Shown: positions 21,201 through 32,349 of the stretch, piece after piece
How the letters are laid out: every line of letters begins with the position of its first letter
How positions within the stretch are numbered: the stretch's first letter is position 1
Origin: Denticeps clupeoides
Taxonomy: Eukaryota > Chordata > Actinopteri > Clupeiformes > Denticipitidae
Assembly: GCF_900700375.1 (NCBI RefSeq)
Contig: NW_021630122.1
Location: forward strand, 124,001 to 188,000
DNA: 64,000 nucleotides
Direction: 5' to 3'
The notes under the pieces: generated by a model
Told to the model about the DNA's origin: nothing
Database searches by the model: none
Seen by the model: only the letters and a program-made list of their open reading frames with translations
Translations under genes and position numbers: made by a program

Positions 21201-21382
21201 TACATTGTATTATTATATATTTTTACAACAACAACAAAACATAATTTACAGCGCTTCCTTTTCCTCTAGGGCAGGATATGCAAATACCCTCCCACTCCAG
21301 CTCTTTATAAAGCACAAGTTCACTTGAGCTCATGTCAGAGTTAGAAATACGTATTTTTACATTTTATTTTTATATATTTACA

Positions 21383-21826
21383 ATGGAACTGAAGACAATT
21401 TGTCACTTCATACTCATCCTGGTCTACATACACAGTAAGAGGATCAATGTTCTGAGCATTTTATATGATATTACTGGATTACTAGACTGTGGAAATAAAC
21501 ATGATTTCATTTGATTTAGGTTGCAGAAGTCAGACTCTGACTGAGTCTGGACAAGCGTTCATTAATCCTGGAGGATCTCATAAACTGACCTGTACAGCGT
21601 CCGGGCTGGACTTTGATAACTACTGGCTGGCTTGGAACAGACAGGCACCTGGAAAAGGCCTGGAATGGGTCGCAACTGTTACACATGACAGCGGCAGCAA
21701 ATATTACTCTCAAGCTGTTCAGGGTCGGTTCACCCATCTCCAGAGACAACAGCAAGGATGAGTTCTATCTGCAGATGAACCAGCTGAAGAGTGAAGACAC
21801 GGCTGTTTATTACTGTGCAAGAGACC
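21383..21826 (+). pseudogene. IGHV: IGHV pseudogene V12 (subgroup A)
   Basis: Duplicate of V7 with the same promoter (octamer 21278-21285), leader exon 21383-21434 and V exon from 21520. One extra C in the FR3 codons for RFTIS (about 21734) shifts the frame, so the V exon no longer reads through to YYC. Other differences are minor (Pro to Gln in FR1). The RSS CACAGTG (21827-21833) is intact. The change is a homopolymer length difference, so an assembly error is possible. Confidence 0.82.
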
Positions 21827-22791
21827 CACAGTGACACATAATACTGCAGCGCTGAACATAAACCCCACGTTCACAGATTCCTCAGTGATGGACAAAGTAG
21901 AAAGACCAAATACTGGACTCCAACATTAGAGTCCTCCCTTTCAACTTGCACTGGTGTGAAAGTCAAAGTCTTCAAATTTGCTTCAAAATCTATAGGAAAT
22001 GTACTTTAATATCACTCATGGAACATCATTTATTACTCTGACATGAATATTATAGAAATCTGTCATAATCACGAAATATTAGGCTGAAGAGAACCAAGTA
22101 GCTGTGAATTAACAACATTTGAGGACACACACTGTTTTGACTGAAGACTGAAGCTGAATTTTAAGGAAAATAAATGCAATTCATATGATCTAACTTTGTC
22201 ATAAATTGTACACCAAACTATTTGCATTTGCAAAAGTATTCAGGCAGAAATAGAGCATTTTCGAGAAGAATTCCAGGGGTGCCAATATTTTTGACCATAA
22301 CTATCATGTTTACCATTCAGAAGATCAAGGTCATCAGTGCATTAAAAAAAATACATGTTTCACACCATGTTTGAGAAATAAAAAAAAAATAAATTCTCTT
22401 GAAAGAATTCATTTAAGAAGTGACCCCATGTACCTTCTACTACTTCCTAGAGTTTTTATTTAGTGATTTTAAAAATGAATTAATTTACTGATGGGACATT
22501 TAACCAAGACATTTAACCTTGAGTGACTCCTGGGGGACTGTCCCTGTAATTACTGCTTAAATACTAAAGTCACTTTGGATGAGGGTGTCTGCTAAATTAC
22601 ATAAATGTAATCGATATGGATTTTTTTTTTTGTAACTGGTGGTCCTTGTCTGACGAACCTCAACCTGAACCTGATGATGGAGCTCTTCCACCATTTCTGC
22701 CCTTTGCTCCTTTATAATCTCACTACTCCTCCTGTTACAGGCAATTTACCTTGTTTTACACCGTATGGTGATAAAAGACCTTCAGTAGATG

Positions 22792-23234
22792 ATGGAGCTG
22801 TGGAGAAGAGTCTGTTTAATTTTTATATTTCTGTTTTTTCAAGGTAAACGTTTGCGTTGCTGAGATATGAATGTTAATCTTTATAAATGAACATGCGTCC
22901 TCATGCGTGTTTATTTCTCAGGTATCATCTGTGATGAGATCAGACTGGATCAGATGGAGCCTCAGATTAAAAGACCAGGGGAGACCTTCAAGATCTCCTG
23001 TAAAGTGTCTGGTTTTGACATGACCAGCTACTGGATGCACTGGATCAGACAGAAACCTGGGAAGCCACTGGAGTGGATTGGAGAAATGAACTCAGGATCA
23101 AACTCAGCAACATGTGCAGCGTCCCTAAAAGACCAGTTCATCATGACAGAGGATGTCTCTTTGAGCACACAGTACTTGCAGGCCAAGAGTCTGAGAGCAG
23201 AAGACACCGCGGTGTATTATTGTGCTCGAAGAGC
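22792..23234 (+). CDS. IGHV: Immunoglobulin heavy variable segment V13 (subgroup B), octamer lost
   Basis: Duplicate of V8 with an intact 52 bp leader exon (22792-22843, MELWRRVCLIFIFLFFQ, phase 1), which matches V35 rather than V8. The V exon (22922-23234) is the same as V8, including the extra FR3 Cys. RSS: CACAGTG 23235-23241 followed by the same 23 bp spacer. As in V8, the promoter segment that holds the octamer in V21 and V35 is missing, although the TATA-like CTTTATAATC remains. It could still serve as a conversion donor. Confidence 0.85.
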
Positions 23235-23543
23235 CACAGTGACACAAGAGACTGAAGTGCCGAACAAGAATTTCCTGTGTTGTTCAGAAATGACAGCGTA
23301 GGCATAGCAACGTGTGATGGTACACCGTCAAAGTACGTTCCTTAAATAAATTGCAAGCTGGACTATCAAATGGAAGTGAAAGTGACTTTGAGTGGACAAA
23401 AATAAACAAAGACAAACATCTCCATTCGGTTTAGGCCTATAGGGGGCGATCTATCCAAATCTCTTACCACTTCAGCCCTTTAAAATTACACTGCGCTGAG
23501 CATCCTTACATTTTACTGTCAGTGGTTTACACAAGATCTTCAC

Positions 23544-23970
23544 ATGATGGAGATGTGGACCAGTCTCTGTCTTCTTCTCATTTCACTGTGTCTAGAAGGT
23601 AAAGTGTGATGCTGCTGAGATACGTATGATGCTGGGAAATATTTGGTCGGTAACACTTCTCAACATGAGCTCATGTACCCAGGTATTGTTGGTGATGAGA
23701 TCAGGCTGGATCAGACGGAGCCTCAGATTAGAAGATCAGGGGAGACCTTCAAGATCTCCTTTTTCACATTGAGCAGCTACTGGATCAGACTGAAACCTGG
23801 GAAGCCACTGGAGTGGATTGGAAGTATAAACGGTGGAACAAGTTACTACTCAGAGGCGCTGAAATACCAGTTCATCGTGACTGATGAAATCTCCTGGAGC
23901 ACAACATACTTAGAGGCCAAGAGTCTTAGAGCAGAAGACAACCGCGGTGCATTATTGTGCTCGAGAGACT
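23544..23970 (+). pseudogene. IGHV: IGHV pseudogene V14 (subgroup C)
   Basis: Duplicate of V9: intact leader exon 23544-23598, V exon from 23683, shortened CDR1 with the first Cys lost (ISFFTLSSYW). It has one extra A in the codons for AEDTA (about 23939) that shifts the frame before the second Cys. No heptamer follows. It is non-functional on three counts. Confidence 0.85.
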
Positions 23971-24216
23971 GAAGCCCAGTATGAAAACAGCTGTGCTCTT
24001 CAGGAACGACTGCAGTTCCCGGCCAAGTCCATCAGATTACTGGTCCTTGTGCATTTGTATTCTTGTCAAAGCCATTCATGCTTTGGCTTTATTAGGAAAC
24101 TTAGGGTTATGATAGACAATAATATTTAAGAGGAGTGTCTACAGGAATGGTTTCTTACCAATCAGTCAGGGTGGGTTCAAGTGCAACTGCAGCTCAGATC
24201 TTCATATTCATTCTCT

Positions 24217-24345
24217 ATGCAAATCCACGTGTCCCTCCTTTCCTCCTGTCTATACATCAAGATCAGGGTCCACTGTTCATTCTGCATACAGACCAGCATC
24301 ACAGTAAACCATGTTGTCTACAGTTCTGCTGCTCCTGGCAGCTGC
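24217..24345 (+). pseudogene. IGHV: Orphan V leader exon L3 with perfect octamer
   Basis: Duplicate of L2: octamer ATGCAAAT 24217-24224 and leader ATG at 24311, with GGCAG in place of a donor. No V exon follows. Confidence 0.75.
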
Positions 24346-24609
24346 TTCCTGGCAGTATTTCATCATGTGAGCATGTGTGCTGCACAAAAACAAAGACCAT
24401 TCTAGTTTTGTTTTGCAGAAAATTCATTCTAGCATAATTCAGGTAATTCTGTAAATAAGTTTCTTCATTTGACCTCTAACATTAGGGGTCACCAAAAAGA
24501 AAATAATGTTCAGGGTCTTTATCAGTTGACTTTGATTGAATTGCAATGATATGATGAGAGTTTGGGAGACTTGCAAAAGAGGAAAAAAATTAACTTCACT
24601 GAGAAAAAG

Positions 24610-24800
24610 GTGGTAGTAGCCTAGTGGGTAAGACACTGGCCTGTGAACCAGAAGACCCGGGTTCAAATCCCACTTACTACCATTGTGTCCCTGAGCAAGA
24701 CACTTAACCTTAAGTTGCTCCAGGGAGACTGTCCCTGTAAATACTGATTGTAAGTTGCTCTGGATAAGGGCGTCTGATAAATGCTGTAAATGTAAATGTG
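24610..24800 (+). mobile_element. tRNA-derived SINE, family 2
   Basis: Duplicate of the SINE at 15507-15694, with box A and box B of the tRNA-like head and the full tail. It moved with the block and is not an independent insertion. Confidence 0.85.
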
Positions 24801-25119
24801 AGATTAAGGTCTGCATTTTCCCAGCAATATTGAGCCTGTGCCTATTAATTGACTGTGCAAATCAAATAACAATTATTTATATAGCAAATTTCAAAATTCA
24901 GTCCAAAAAAATAAATCAGTAATTCTGTAATATTTGTACTTACTTATTTACAGGAGCTCCAGTTCCTTTAAAGCGTCTTAAGTGCAGGATATGTAAATTT
25001 ACTTTCCTCTACACCCCTTTATAAAGCACAGCATCATTTCTGCTCATCATTTCTGCTCATGTTGTTGTTACCCACTTGTACAGATTCACATGCTTTAAAT
25101 AATATTACAAGTGTTCAGA

Positions 25120-25550
25120 ATGGATCTGAAGAGTTTCTGGCACATCATGGTCATGCTGGTGAACATTAATTGTGAGTTGAGGTTAATAAGGTAAGAGATG
25201 GTTTTCCAGACTTTATAATTCTCACGTATTTAATTTTTTTACAGGTTGCAGAAGTCAGAGTCTTATTCAGTCTGGACCAGCAGTCATTAATCCTGGAGGA
25301 TCTCATAAACTGACCTGTACAGCGTCCGGGCTGGACTTTGATAGCTACTATATGGCTTGGAACAGACAGGCACCTGGAAAAGGCCTGGAATGGGTCGCAA
25401 GTATTAGCAGTGGCAGCGGCAGCATATATTACTCTCAAGCTGTTCAGGGTCGGTTCACCATCTCCAGAGACAACAGCAAGGATGAGCTCTATCTGCAGAT
25501 GAACCAGCTGAAGAGTGAAGACACGGCTGTTTATTACTGTGCCAGAGACC
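25120..25550 (+). CDS. IGHV: Immunoglobulin heavy variable segment V15 (subgroup D)
   Basis: Duplicate of V10. Octamer variant ATGTAAAT at 24991-24998, leader exon 25120-25171 ([17 protein letters not shown]), V exon 25245-25550 with the two Cys, [13 protein letters not shown] and [11 protein letters not shown] heptamer CACAGTG at 25551-25557. I see no coding difference from V10, so the pair would give the same V domain and double the gene dose. Confidence 0.92.
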
Positions 25551-26010
25551 CACAGTGACACATAATACTGCAGCGCTGAACATTAACTGCACAGATTCCT
25601 CAGTGGTGGACAAAGTACAAAGACAAAATATATTAAGTCCTCCCTTCCACTGGAGTTAAAGGTGAAGTCCTCAAATTAGCTTAAAAACCAAAAGAAAATA
25701 TAATATCACTCATGGCACAACACACTTATTACATGTCAGAGTAATAATTTATTACTCTGACATGTATATTTTAGAAATCTTTCATAAACACAAAATATCT
25801 GTAATTGCTTGTGATTTTGAGTTATACAAAAATAAATTGTTGTTGTTGTTGTATTCATATATTAAGACAAGACTGCAAAATCACATGGAATTAATCTGGA
25901 ATTCATGAAAATGTATATGAATTAACATTGGATTATAAAAAAATTTGTATTAACATGTAACTGACATGATTTATGTGGATTAATTTAATATAAACAAAAA
26001 TTAAACATAT

Positions 26011-26221
26011 TGTGATGCCCAGGGACTGTTGGGTGGACACAGCTGAGTCCTGGTTGATCGCAGTCGAACATTATTCAGCCTGACTGACCAGGATCGATAG
26101 GAGAGAGAGGCAGCCCTTGGACGTCTTCTTTTTGGCCATCGCGCCGTTTCCTTTGTGTTTTGTTAATAAATCCCATTGATCTTGATTTCCGGTTTCAGTG
26201 CTTCAGCCCTCAGTCGTGACA
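26011..26221 (+). mobile_element. Solo LTR, short form, copy in second block
   Basis: Duplicate of the fossil LTR at 16911-17098, somewhat longer because it keeps about 24 bp (around GGCCATCGCGCC) that copy 1 lacks. Same ends and flanks. Confidence 0.7.
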
Positions 26222-26491
26222 TATATAGCATGTAGTACATACACATGGATGCACAAACACGAAAATATACAGAAATGAATAACATTGTGGTGTAAAATGG
26301 TAACAGCAAAGATTGTTTTAATATAGCAGTTGTTGCTGAATATTTTTTCTAATTATTTTTAACATAACATTTTAACATGTGAAAGGTGTAATATGCAAAT
26401 GAATTCTCCAGTCCCAGCCCTATATAATGACCCAGCACATTACACACACACCACACAGTTTGAGTGACTTGTTCTGCGACTTCACATCTGA

Positions 26492-26925
26492 ATGATGGAA
26501 CTCTGGACAACTTGGTGCTTCATCTTCATACTGGTCAACGTGAAAAGTGTGTTTTACCACGTTATTTATTCATAATTGTTGTTACTATAAACTAATATTA
26601 ACGTGATTGTGTTTCTTAGATTGCAGAGGTCAAACACTGACTGAATCTGAGTCTGTTGTCATCAGACCTGGAGCTTCTCACAAACTGACCTGCACAGCAT
26701 CTGGACTGGACTTTGACAGCTACTGGATGGCTTGGATCAGACAGGCACCCAGTAAAGGGCTGGATTTTGTGGCAATCATTGAATATGACAGTGATAGAAA
26801 ATATTACTCCAATGCTGTGCAAGGAAGGTTCACCATCTCCAGAGACAACAGCAAAGATCAGCTCTACCTACAGATGGCCAACGTGAAGAGCGAAGACACG
26901 GATGTTTATTAATGTGCCAGAAGCC
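26492..26925 (+). pseudogene. IGHV: IGHV pseudogene V16 (subgroup E)
   Basis: Duplicate of V11: octamer 26393-26400, leader exon 26492-26546, V exon from 26620. The same TAA replaces the second Tyr of YYC. CDR2 differs by one residue (DRKYY against DREYY). RSS CACAGTG at 26926-26932. Sharing the stop shows that it predates the 9.1 kb duplication, or was spread by conversion. Confidence 0.88.
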
Positions 26926-27532
26926 CACAGTGAACCATAATACTGCAGCGCTGAACATAAACCCACCACATACAAGAACAACCAAAACCTGATATTTTAT
27001 TACAGAAGAAAGGGAAGTAATGTGGTGCAGAACAGGCATGAACACATCTCTCAAAAACACATCATTTTTTGTTCTATTTCAGTAGATTAAAGTGTTCCAA
27101 AAGAATTAAGTGCAAGTTCTCCTTCTCATAATCTTTTTTCAATGAAATAACCATCTTCAATACAGGGGAGCATATATGAATAGAAACATTTGTTAGAATA
27201 AAACATTGTTATAATAAAACAGTTATTTCTGTTATTTCAAAAAGAATTTTGCAATTGTTTGTGGGTGCAAAAGATCAATTTATTAATATTTCTACCATTT
27301 TCATGTCATTGGTTTTAAACACAAATGGCTGCACTAAGGCCATATTATATGTTGTATCATTATATATTTTTACAACAACAACAAAACATAATTTACGTCG
27401 GTTCCTTTTCAAGCCTGTAGGGCAGGATATGCAAATACCCTCCCACTACATCTCTTTATAAAGCACAAGTTCACTTGAGCTCATGTCAGAGTTAGAAATA
27501 CGTAATTGAAATTGTATTTTTATATACTTATA

Positions 27533-27978
27533 ATGGAACTGAAGACAATTTGTCACTTCATACTCATCCTGGTCTACATACACAGTAAGAGGATCAATGT
27601 TCTGAGCATTTTATATGATATTACTGGATTAATAGACTGTGGAATTAAACATGATTTTATTTGATTTAGGTTGCAGAAGTCAGACTCTGACTGAGTCTGG
27701 ACCAGCGTTCATTAATCCTGGAGAATCTCATAAACTGACCTGTACAGCATCAGGGTTTAACTTTGGTGACTACTATATGGCTTGGAACAGACAGGCACCT
27801 GGAAAAGGCCTGGAATGGGTCGCATATATTAGCAGTGGCAGCGGCAGCAGCAAATATTACTCTCAAGCTGTTCAGGGTCGGTTCACCATCTCCAGAGACA
27901 ACAGCAGGAAAGAGCTCTACCTGCAGATGAACCAGCTGAAGAGTGAAGACACGGCTGTTTATTACTGTGCCAGAGACC
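27533..27978 (+). CDS. IGHV: Immunoglobulin heavy variable segment V17 (subgroup A)
   Basis: The promoter carries a perfect octamer (27429-27436) and TTTATAAA (27455-27462). Leader exon 27533-27584 is like V7. The V exon from 27670 reads [47 protein letters not shown], a Ser/Gly CDR2 one residue longer than V10, [18 protein letters not shown] and [18 protein letters not shown] 27979-27985, 23 bp, CATAAACCC 28009-28017. It looks functional. It sits just right of the tandem block, where the E-to-A order is ancestral. Confidence 0.92.
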
Positions 27979-28017
27979 CACAGTGACACATAATACTGCA
28001 GCGCTGAACATAAACCC

Positions 28018-28770
28018 CACGTTCACAGATTCCTCAGTGGTGGACAAAGTAGAAAGACCAAATACTGGACTCCAATATTAAAGTCCTCCCTTTCAACTTG
28101 CACTGGTGTGAAAGTTAAAGTCTTCAAATTTAATTAAAAAGAAAAATGTACTATTAAAGAAAATGTACTTTAATATCACTCATTGAAACATGATTTATTA
28201 CTTTGAGGTATATTTTAGAAATCTGTCATAATCACAAAACATAAAGGCTGAAGAGAACCAAGTGGCTGTGAATTAACAACATTTGAGGACACACACTGTT
28301 TTGACTGAAGACTGATGCTGAATTTTAAGGAAAAATAAATGCAATTCATATGATCTAACTTTGTCATAACTTGTACACCAAACTATTTGCATTTCAGGCA
28401 GAAATAGAGCATTTTTGAGACAAATTCCAGGGTACCAATCATTTCGACCATAACCACCATGTATACTATATTTCAGAAGATCAAGGTCAGTAAGAAATGT
28501 TCTTGTTCTTGATAGGAAACCATAGTTAAGTGCATTAAAAGACCATGTTTCACACCATGTTCGAGAAATTAAAAAAATGCATTTCTCTCAAAGGAATTAA
28601 TTTAAGAAGTGACCTCGTTACCTTCTACTACTTCCTAGTGTTTTTATGTAGTGATTTTAAAAATGAATGAATTTACTGATGGATGTAAAAAATATAGTTT
28701 ACTATATTATATTTAAATGTAATTTTGAAATAAAAAAAATTAACTGTAAACATTTCTAACAATGTGCCTT
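28018..28770. other. Intergenic flank between V17 and V18
   Basis: AT-rich flank typical of the A-to-F interval. No gene is seen. The position around 28637 corresponds to the site where a DIRS element sits in the next cassette (43638). Confidence 0.5.
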
Positions 28771-28891
28771 TATGCACATTGTTATTATTTAAATATATTT
28801 TATTATGTAAATTTGTCATCCAAATTTTCGAACATTCGGAACCTCCTCTATTTAAAGAGGAAGGTGGACCCTTCATTCAGACAAGACCACC

Positions 28892-29355
28892 ATGCCTTCT
28901 GCATCTCCACTGCTGCTGCTGCTACTGGCAGCTGCTCTAAGTGAGTTTCACTTCAGACGCTTCGTTATGATGTAACTTGTGTAAAATTGGTGTTAATAAT
29001 CCGTGTGTGTTTATGAAATGTTCATCTTCTGTTTCTGTCTGCAGAGGTTCACTGTAACGTTGAACTCACACAGATGCCTTCTGTGGTCCAGCCGCCTGGT
29101 CAACCTTTGACCCTGACCTGCAAGGTGTCTGGGTATTCAGTGACTGACAGGAGCTACTGTACTCACTGGATACGACAACCTGCAGGAGAAGCTCTGGAGT
29201 GGATTGGAGAGGTCTGTGGAAGCGGTAACCTGTACCACAGTGAAAAACTGAAAAACAAGTTCAGCGTCTCCAGAGACACGTCCAGCAGCTCGGTGTCTTT
29301 ACGAGGAAACGGTCTCCAGGCTGCAGACACAGCTGTGTATTACTGCGCCGAAAAG
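28892..29355 (+). CDS. IGHV: Immunoglobulin heavy variable segment V18 (subgroup F, extra Cys pair)
   Basis: Leader exon 28892-28940 (MPSASPLLLLLLAAAL) and V exon from 29045 (VHCNVELTQMPSVVQPPG). It has LTCKVSGYSVTDRSYCTHW, IRQPAGEALEWIG, EVCGSGNLYHSEKL, NKFSVSRDTSSSSVSL and AVYYCAE. Cys residues in CDR1 (SYCTH) and CDR2 (EVCGS) come in addition to the canonical pair. The RSS heptamer is CACCGTG (29356-29362), then a 23 bp spacer and consensus nonamer ACAAAAACC (29386-29394). One base fewer than V32 after the second Cys falls inside CDR3 and can be absorbed by joining. An octamer-like ATGCACAT lies at 28772-28779. Confidence 0.9.
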
Positions 29356-29394
29356 CACCGTGGTGAAAAATATCACATAAATAGAACAAAAACC
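29356..29394 (+). other. Recombination signal sequence of V18 (subgroup F type)
   Basis: Heptamer CACCGTG with C instead of A at position 4, 23 bp spacer, perfect nonamer ACAAAAACC. The same heptamer is found at 47667-47673 (V26) and 58147-58153 (V32). Confidence 0.8.
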
Positions 29395-29609
29395 CAACAG
29401 TTACTCCACATTCCTCTCCATCCCAGAGTCTCACAGACTTTAATACATTAACCTGCAACACGGAACCACTGCTGCTAATATAAGCCGGTATTCATCTGGG
29501 AAAATGATCAGTGAGGCTAATGTAACTTGCATGTTACTAACATTAATAATACTGGAAATGGTTTATAAAAAAAAAAACTAAATGTCTGAACTTATTGTGA
29601 TATATTCGA

Positions 29610-29875
29610 AAGTGAAAAGTGAAGTGATTGTCATTGTGAAACACTGCAGCACAGAACATGGTATCACAACGAAAATGTGTCCTCTGCATTTAACCATCAA
29701 CCCTTGGTGAGCAGTGGGCAGCCATGACAGGCGCCCGGAGAGCAGTGTGTGGGGAATGTGCTTTCCTCAGTGGCACCTCAGTGGCACCTTGGCGGCTCGG
29801 GTTTCGAAACCGGTGACCTTCTGATTATGGGGCCACTTCCTTAACGGCTAGGGGCCACCACTGACCTATTATATT
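29610..29875 (-). mobile_element. tRNA-derived SINE, family 1
   Basis: Nearly full-length copy in reverse. The right end carries the tRNA-like head (GGGGCCACTTCCTTAA and a CGAAACC box B remnant on the opposite strand) and the left end the GAAGTGATTGTCATTGTG tail. Equivalent copies lie at 47915-48147 and 58415-58648 in the same place downstream of subgroup F, so the insertion predates cassette duplication. Confidence 0.8.
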
Positions 29876-29879
29876 CATT

Positions 29880-30365
29880 ATAAAATGTACAGTAATGTGT
29901 AAAAGAGGGTTTGGGCACAGGGTACAGCAGTAAATTAAACCCTGTTTACTGTACTTCAGCCACTAGAGGGGGTCTGTACAAAAAAAACTTCACTGTGGCT
30001 CCTCACATGACCACTCAGACTTATAACTGGACAGATTACTGCTAGTAACCCTGTTAAGATCTGAGGCAGATTCAGACACAGAACGTCTTATTGCCAGTAT
30101 GGGAAAAAAATGTGATCATTTGGTTTGGGTTTTATAGAACAATGACAACAGGTTAGAACATGGATGTAAAAAGAAGTGTTGGTTCCTACTGAAGAACCTA
30201 CACAAAAGTGATGTTTGCAAAGATACTTGAAAGAAGGTTAGGAGCTTGTAACTGATGACCAACAAGAAAAAAATAATTTCCCACCCCAGAACACCAAATT
30301 ACACATCTGACACGACTTCCCGGTTCCTCTGGTCCCCACCCGCCCCGACGTTCTATTTTCTTTAC
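29880..30365. other. Intergenic flank between V18 and V19
   Basis: Non-coding sequence shared with 48148-48500 and 58650-59130 (F-to-G interval). No gene is seen. Confidence 0.5.
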
Positions 30366-30372
30366 CCAAACC

Positions 30373-30601
30373 ATGCAAAACAAACACATCTGCATGCATT
30401 TATACTTCAGAAAATATGAAGACCATGTTGCATCTTCCTGAGAGCTCTTATCATTTCAAACCAAATAAGCATAATTAATCTATTCCCAGTCTGTAACTGG
30501 AAGATTCACCATATCCAGGTACAACTCCAGCAGCAGGCTTACTTACAGATGAACAACCTGAGAAGTGAAGACACGGCTCTGTATTACTGTGGCCAGACAC
30601 C
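30373..30601 (+). pseudogene. IGHV: Truncated IGHV pseudogene V19 (subgroup G)
   Basis: The octamer variant ATGCAAAA (30373-30380) is kept. The leader and the V exon up to CDR2 are deleted, so promoter sequence (AATAAGCATAAT) runs straight into FR3 (CTATTCCCAGTCTG) at about 30478. FR3 reads to LYYC, with one extra G before CQT. RSS CACAGTG 30602-30608. Compared with V27, roughly 300 bp are missing. Confidence 0.85.
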
Positions 30602-31193
30602 CACAGTGAGAGAAGAACCTGGAGAGCAGAACAAGAACCACAACACACAATCATCTCCACCAAAACAGAGAAATACAAAAGCTAGAGTAGATGCATTCTG
30701 TTTAAAACTGACTGTTTTTGCCGACTATTAATATGGAATAGTGATACTTACACAGCTTCTGTCACTATGAAGCAAAAGTCTTCATTTGAAACAGGGAAAA
30801 AATTCAAAATAAATCCTTCTCTTCATTGTGTCTTTTTTTTCGGAAGCATACAGTGCATTTAGATATTTTCCATGTCATCATATATTTCATGTTCTCTTTG
30901 CACTACATTATACCATTATAATAAACTATTATGATGTAGTAATTATTACTGTCTACTGGTATTAATTTCACTCATTTATTTTTTTCAATTAAATTAATAC
31001 ATTTATACATATTAAAAAATATGTGCAGACCTGCAGCTGTAGTTAAATATCATAACTTTTAAAAACATGTCTGCTGCTGAAACTCACTGTACTTTACTGT
31101 CGGGGAGGAGTTTATGCAAAACACATGAGTAATATTATATATATGAACATATACACATAATATCCTGGCTACAACAGGTCAACACAGAACAAG

Positions 31194-31619
31194 ATGGATT
31201 TTCTATTTCATTTCATTCTTGTATCCATCTGTATGACTGGTGAGAATTATTACAATAATATTGCATAATATCATGTCATGATAGAGACTGATGCATCATG
31301 CTTTGTTTACAGGAGTAAATGGCCAGACACTCACTGAATCTGAACCAGCGATCATTAAACCTGGAGGATCTCACAAACTGACCTGCACAGTTCGGGTTAT
31401 GGAGATCAGTGGCTACTACCCTGGCCTGGGTCCAGACAGGAACCGGGTAAAGGGCTGGAGTGGGTCGCCAGCATCTATAATGACTTCAATATTCACTATT
31501 CCTCAGAAGATTACAGGCAGGTTCAGCCATCTCCAGAGACAACAGCAAGAAGCAGGTTTACCTGCAGATGAACGATGTGAAGAGTGAAGATACGGCTGTT
31601 TATTACTGTGCTCGACAGC
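31194..31619 (+). pseudogene. IGHV: IGHV pseudogene V20 (subgroup H)
   Basis: Octamer variant 31114-31121 and leader exon 31194-31239 ([15 protein letters not shown]) are intact. The V exon from 31313 begins well ([21 protein letters not shown]) and then has about six or seven small indels relative to V28, from CDR1 through FR3. Most are one base in short homopolymers. The end recovers [11 protein letters not shown] heptamer CACACTG 31620-31626. Confidence 0.88.
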
Positions 31620-31837
31620 CACACTGAATCAACCAGCTGCATGGCTGAACAAAAACAGGACTTTTAAATTTGTACAGGTTTATTCCTACAAATAATTCAT
31701 GTTTTATAAGCTATGGTAAATGTTATGGCTTCAAGGATTCCATCACCTTACTGGCACAACTTTATTATATTTTTGTACAATATTGCTCCTAAAAAGCGGT
31801 TTCTTTAGTGACTGTTAAAAATTAATTGTCTAACATT

Positions 31838-32035
31838 GGTGGGGTGGATGTAGCATAGGGCTCACCTTTGACCCAAAAGACCAGAAGGCAACAGATTCAG
31901 ACCCCATTCACTACCATTCTGCCTCTGAACAAGACATTTAACCTTGAGTGTCTCCTGGGGGACTGTCCCTGTAACTACTGCTTAAAAGTCACTTTGGATG
32001 AGGGTGGTCTGCTAAATTACATAAATGTAATCGTT
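31838..32035 (+). mobile_element. Degraded SINE, family 2-like
   Basis: A worn copy with GGGTGGATGTAGCATAGG at the tRNA-like head, GAACAAGACATTTAACC in the body and TTTGGATGAGGGTGGTCTGC in the tail. It lies downstream of subgroup H, as do the copies at 50316-51070 and 60930-61310. Confidence 0.65.
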
Positions 32036-32236
32036 AATTTACGATATAGATTTTTTTTTGTAACTGGTGGTCCTTGTCTGACAAACCTCAACCTGAACCT
32101 GGATGATGGAGCTCTTCCACCATTTCTGTAGAATGACATTGTGAAATGCACTTTATTAATTACATATTTTGGCTGATCATGCTGTATCCCACACTGCAGT
32201 TTCTCACTACTGCAACAGACCTCTAGAGGAGGGTCT

Positions 32237-32244
32237 ATGCAAAA
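32237..32244 (+). promoter_or_regulatory. V21 octamer variant
   Basis: ATGCAAAA, with a TATA-like CTTTATAATC about 25 bp downstream. This segment is what V8 and V13 have lost. Confidence 0.65.
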
Positions 32245-32349
32245 TATCTCCCCCTCGCTCCTTTATAATCTCACTACAAACGTCCTGTTACAGGCAATTT
32301 ACCTTGTTTTACACATACCGTATGGTGATAAAAGACCTTCAGTAGATGA

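Larger units (their letters stand above)
18179..27301. repeat. Tandem segmental duplication, copy 2 (9.1 kb)
   Basis: This is the second head-to-tail copy of the 9092-18178 block, with V12-V16. Differences seen by eye are few and mostly single bases or homopolymer lengths. Exceptions are a clustered set of differences in the V8/V13 leader exon and about 24 bp extra in the solo LTR. The low divergence indicates a recent duplication or ongoing homogenisation. Confidence 0.93.
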
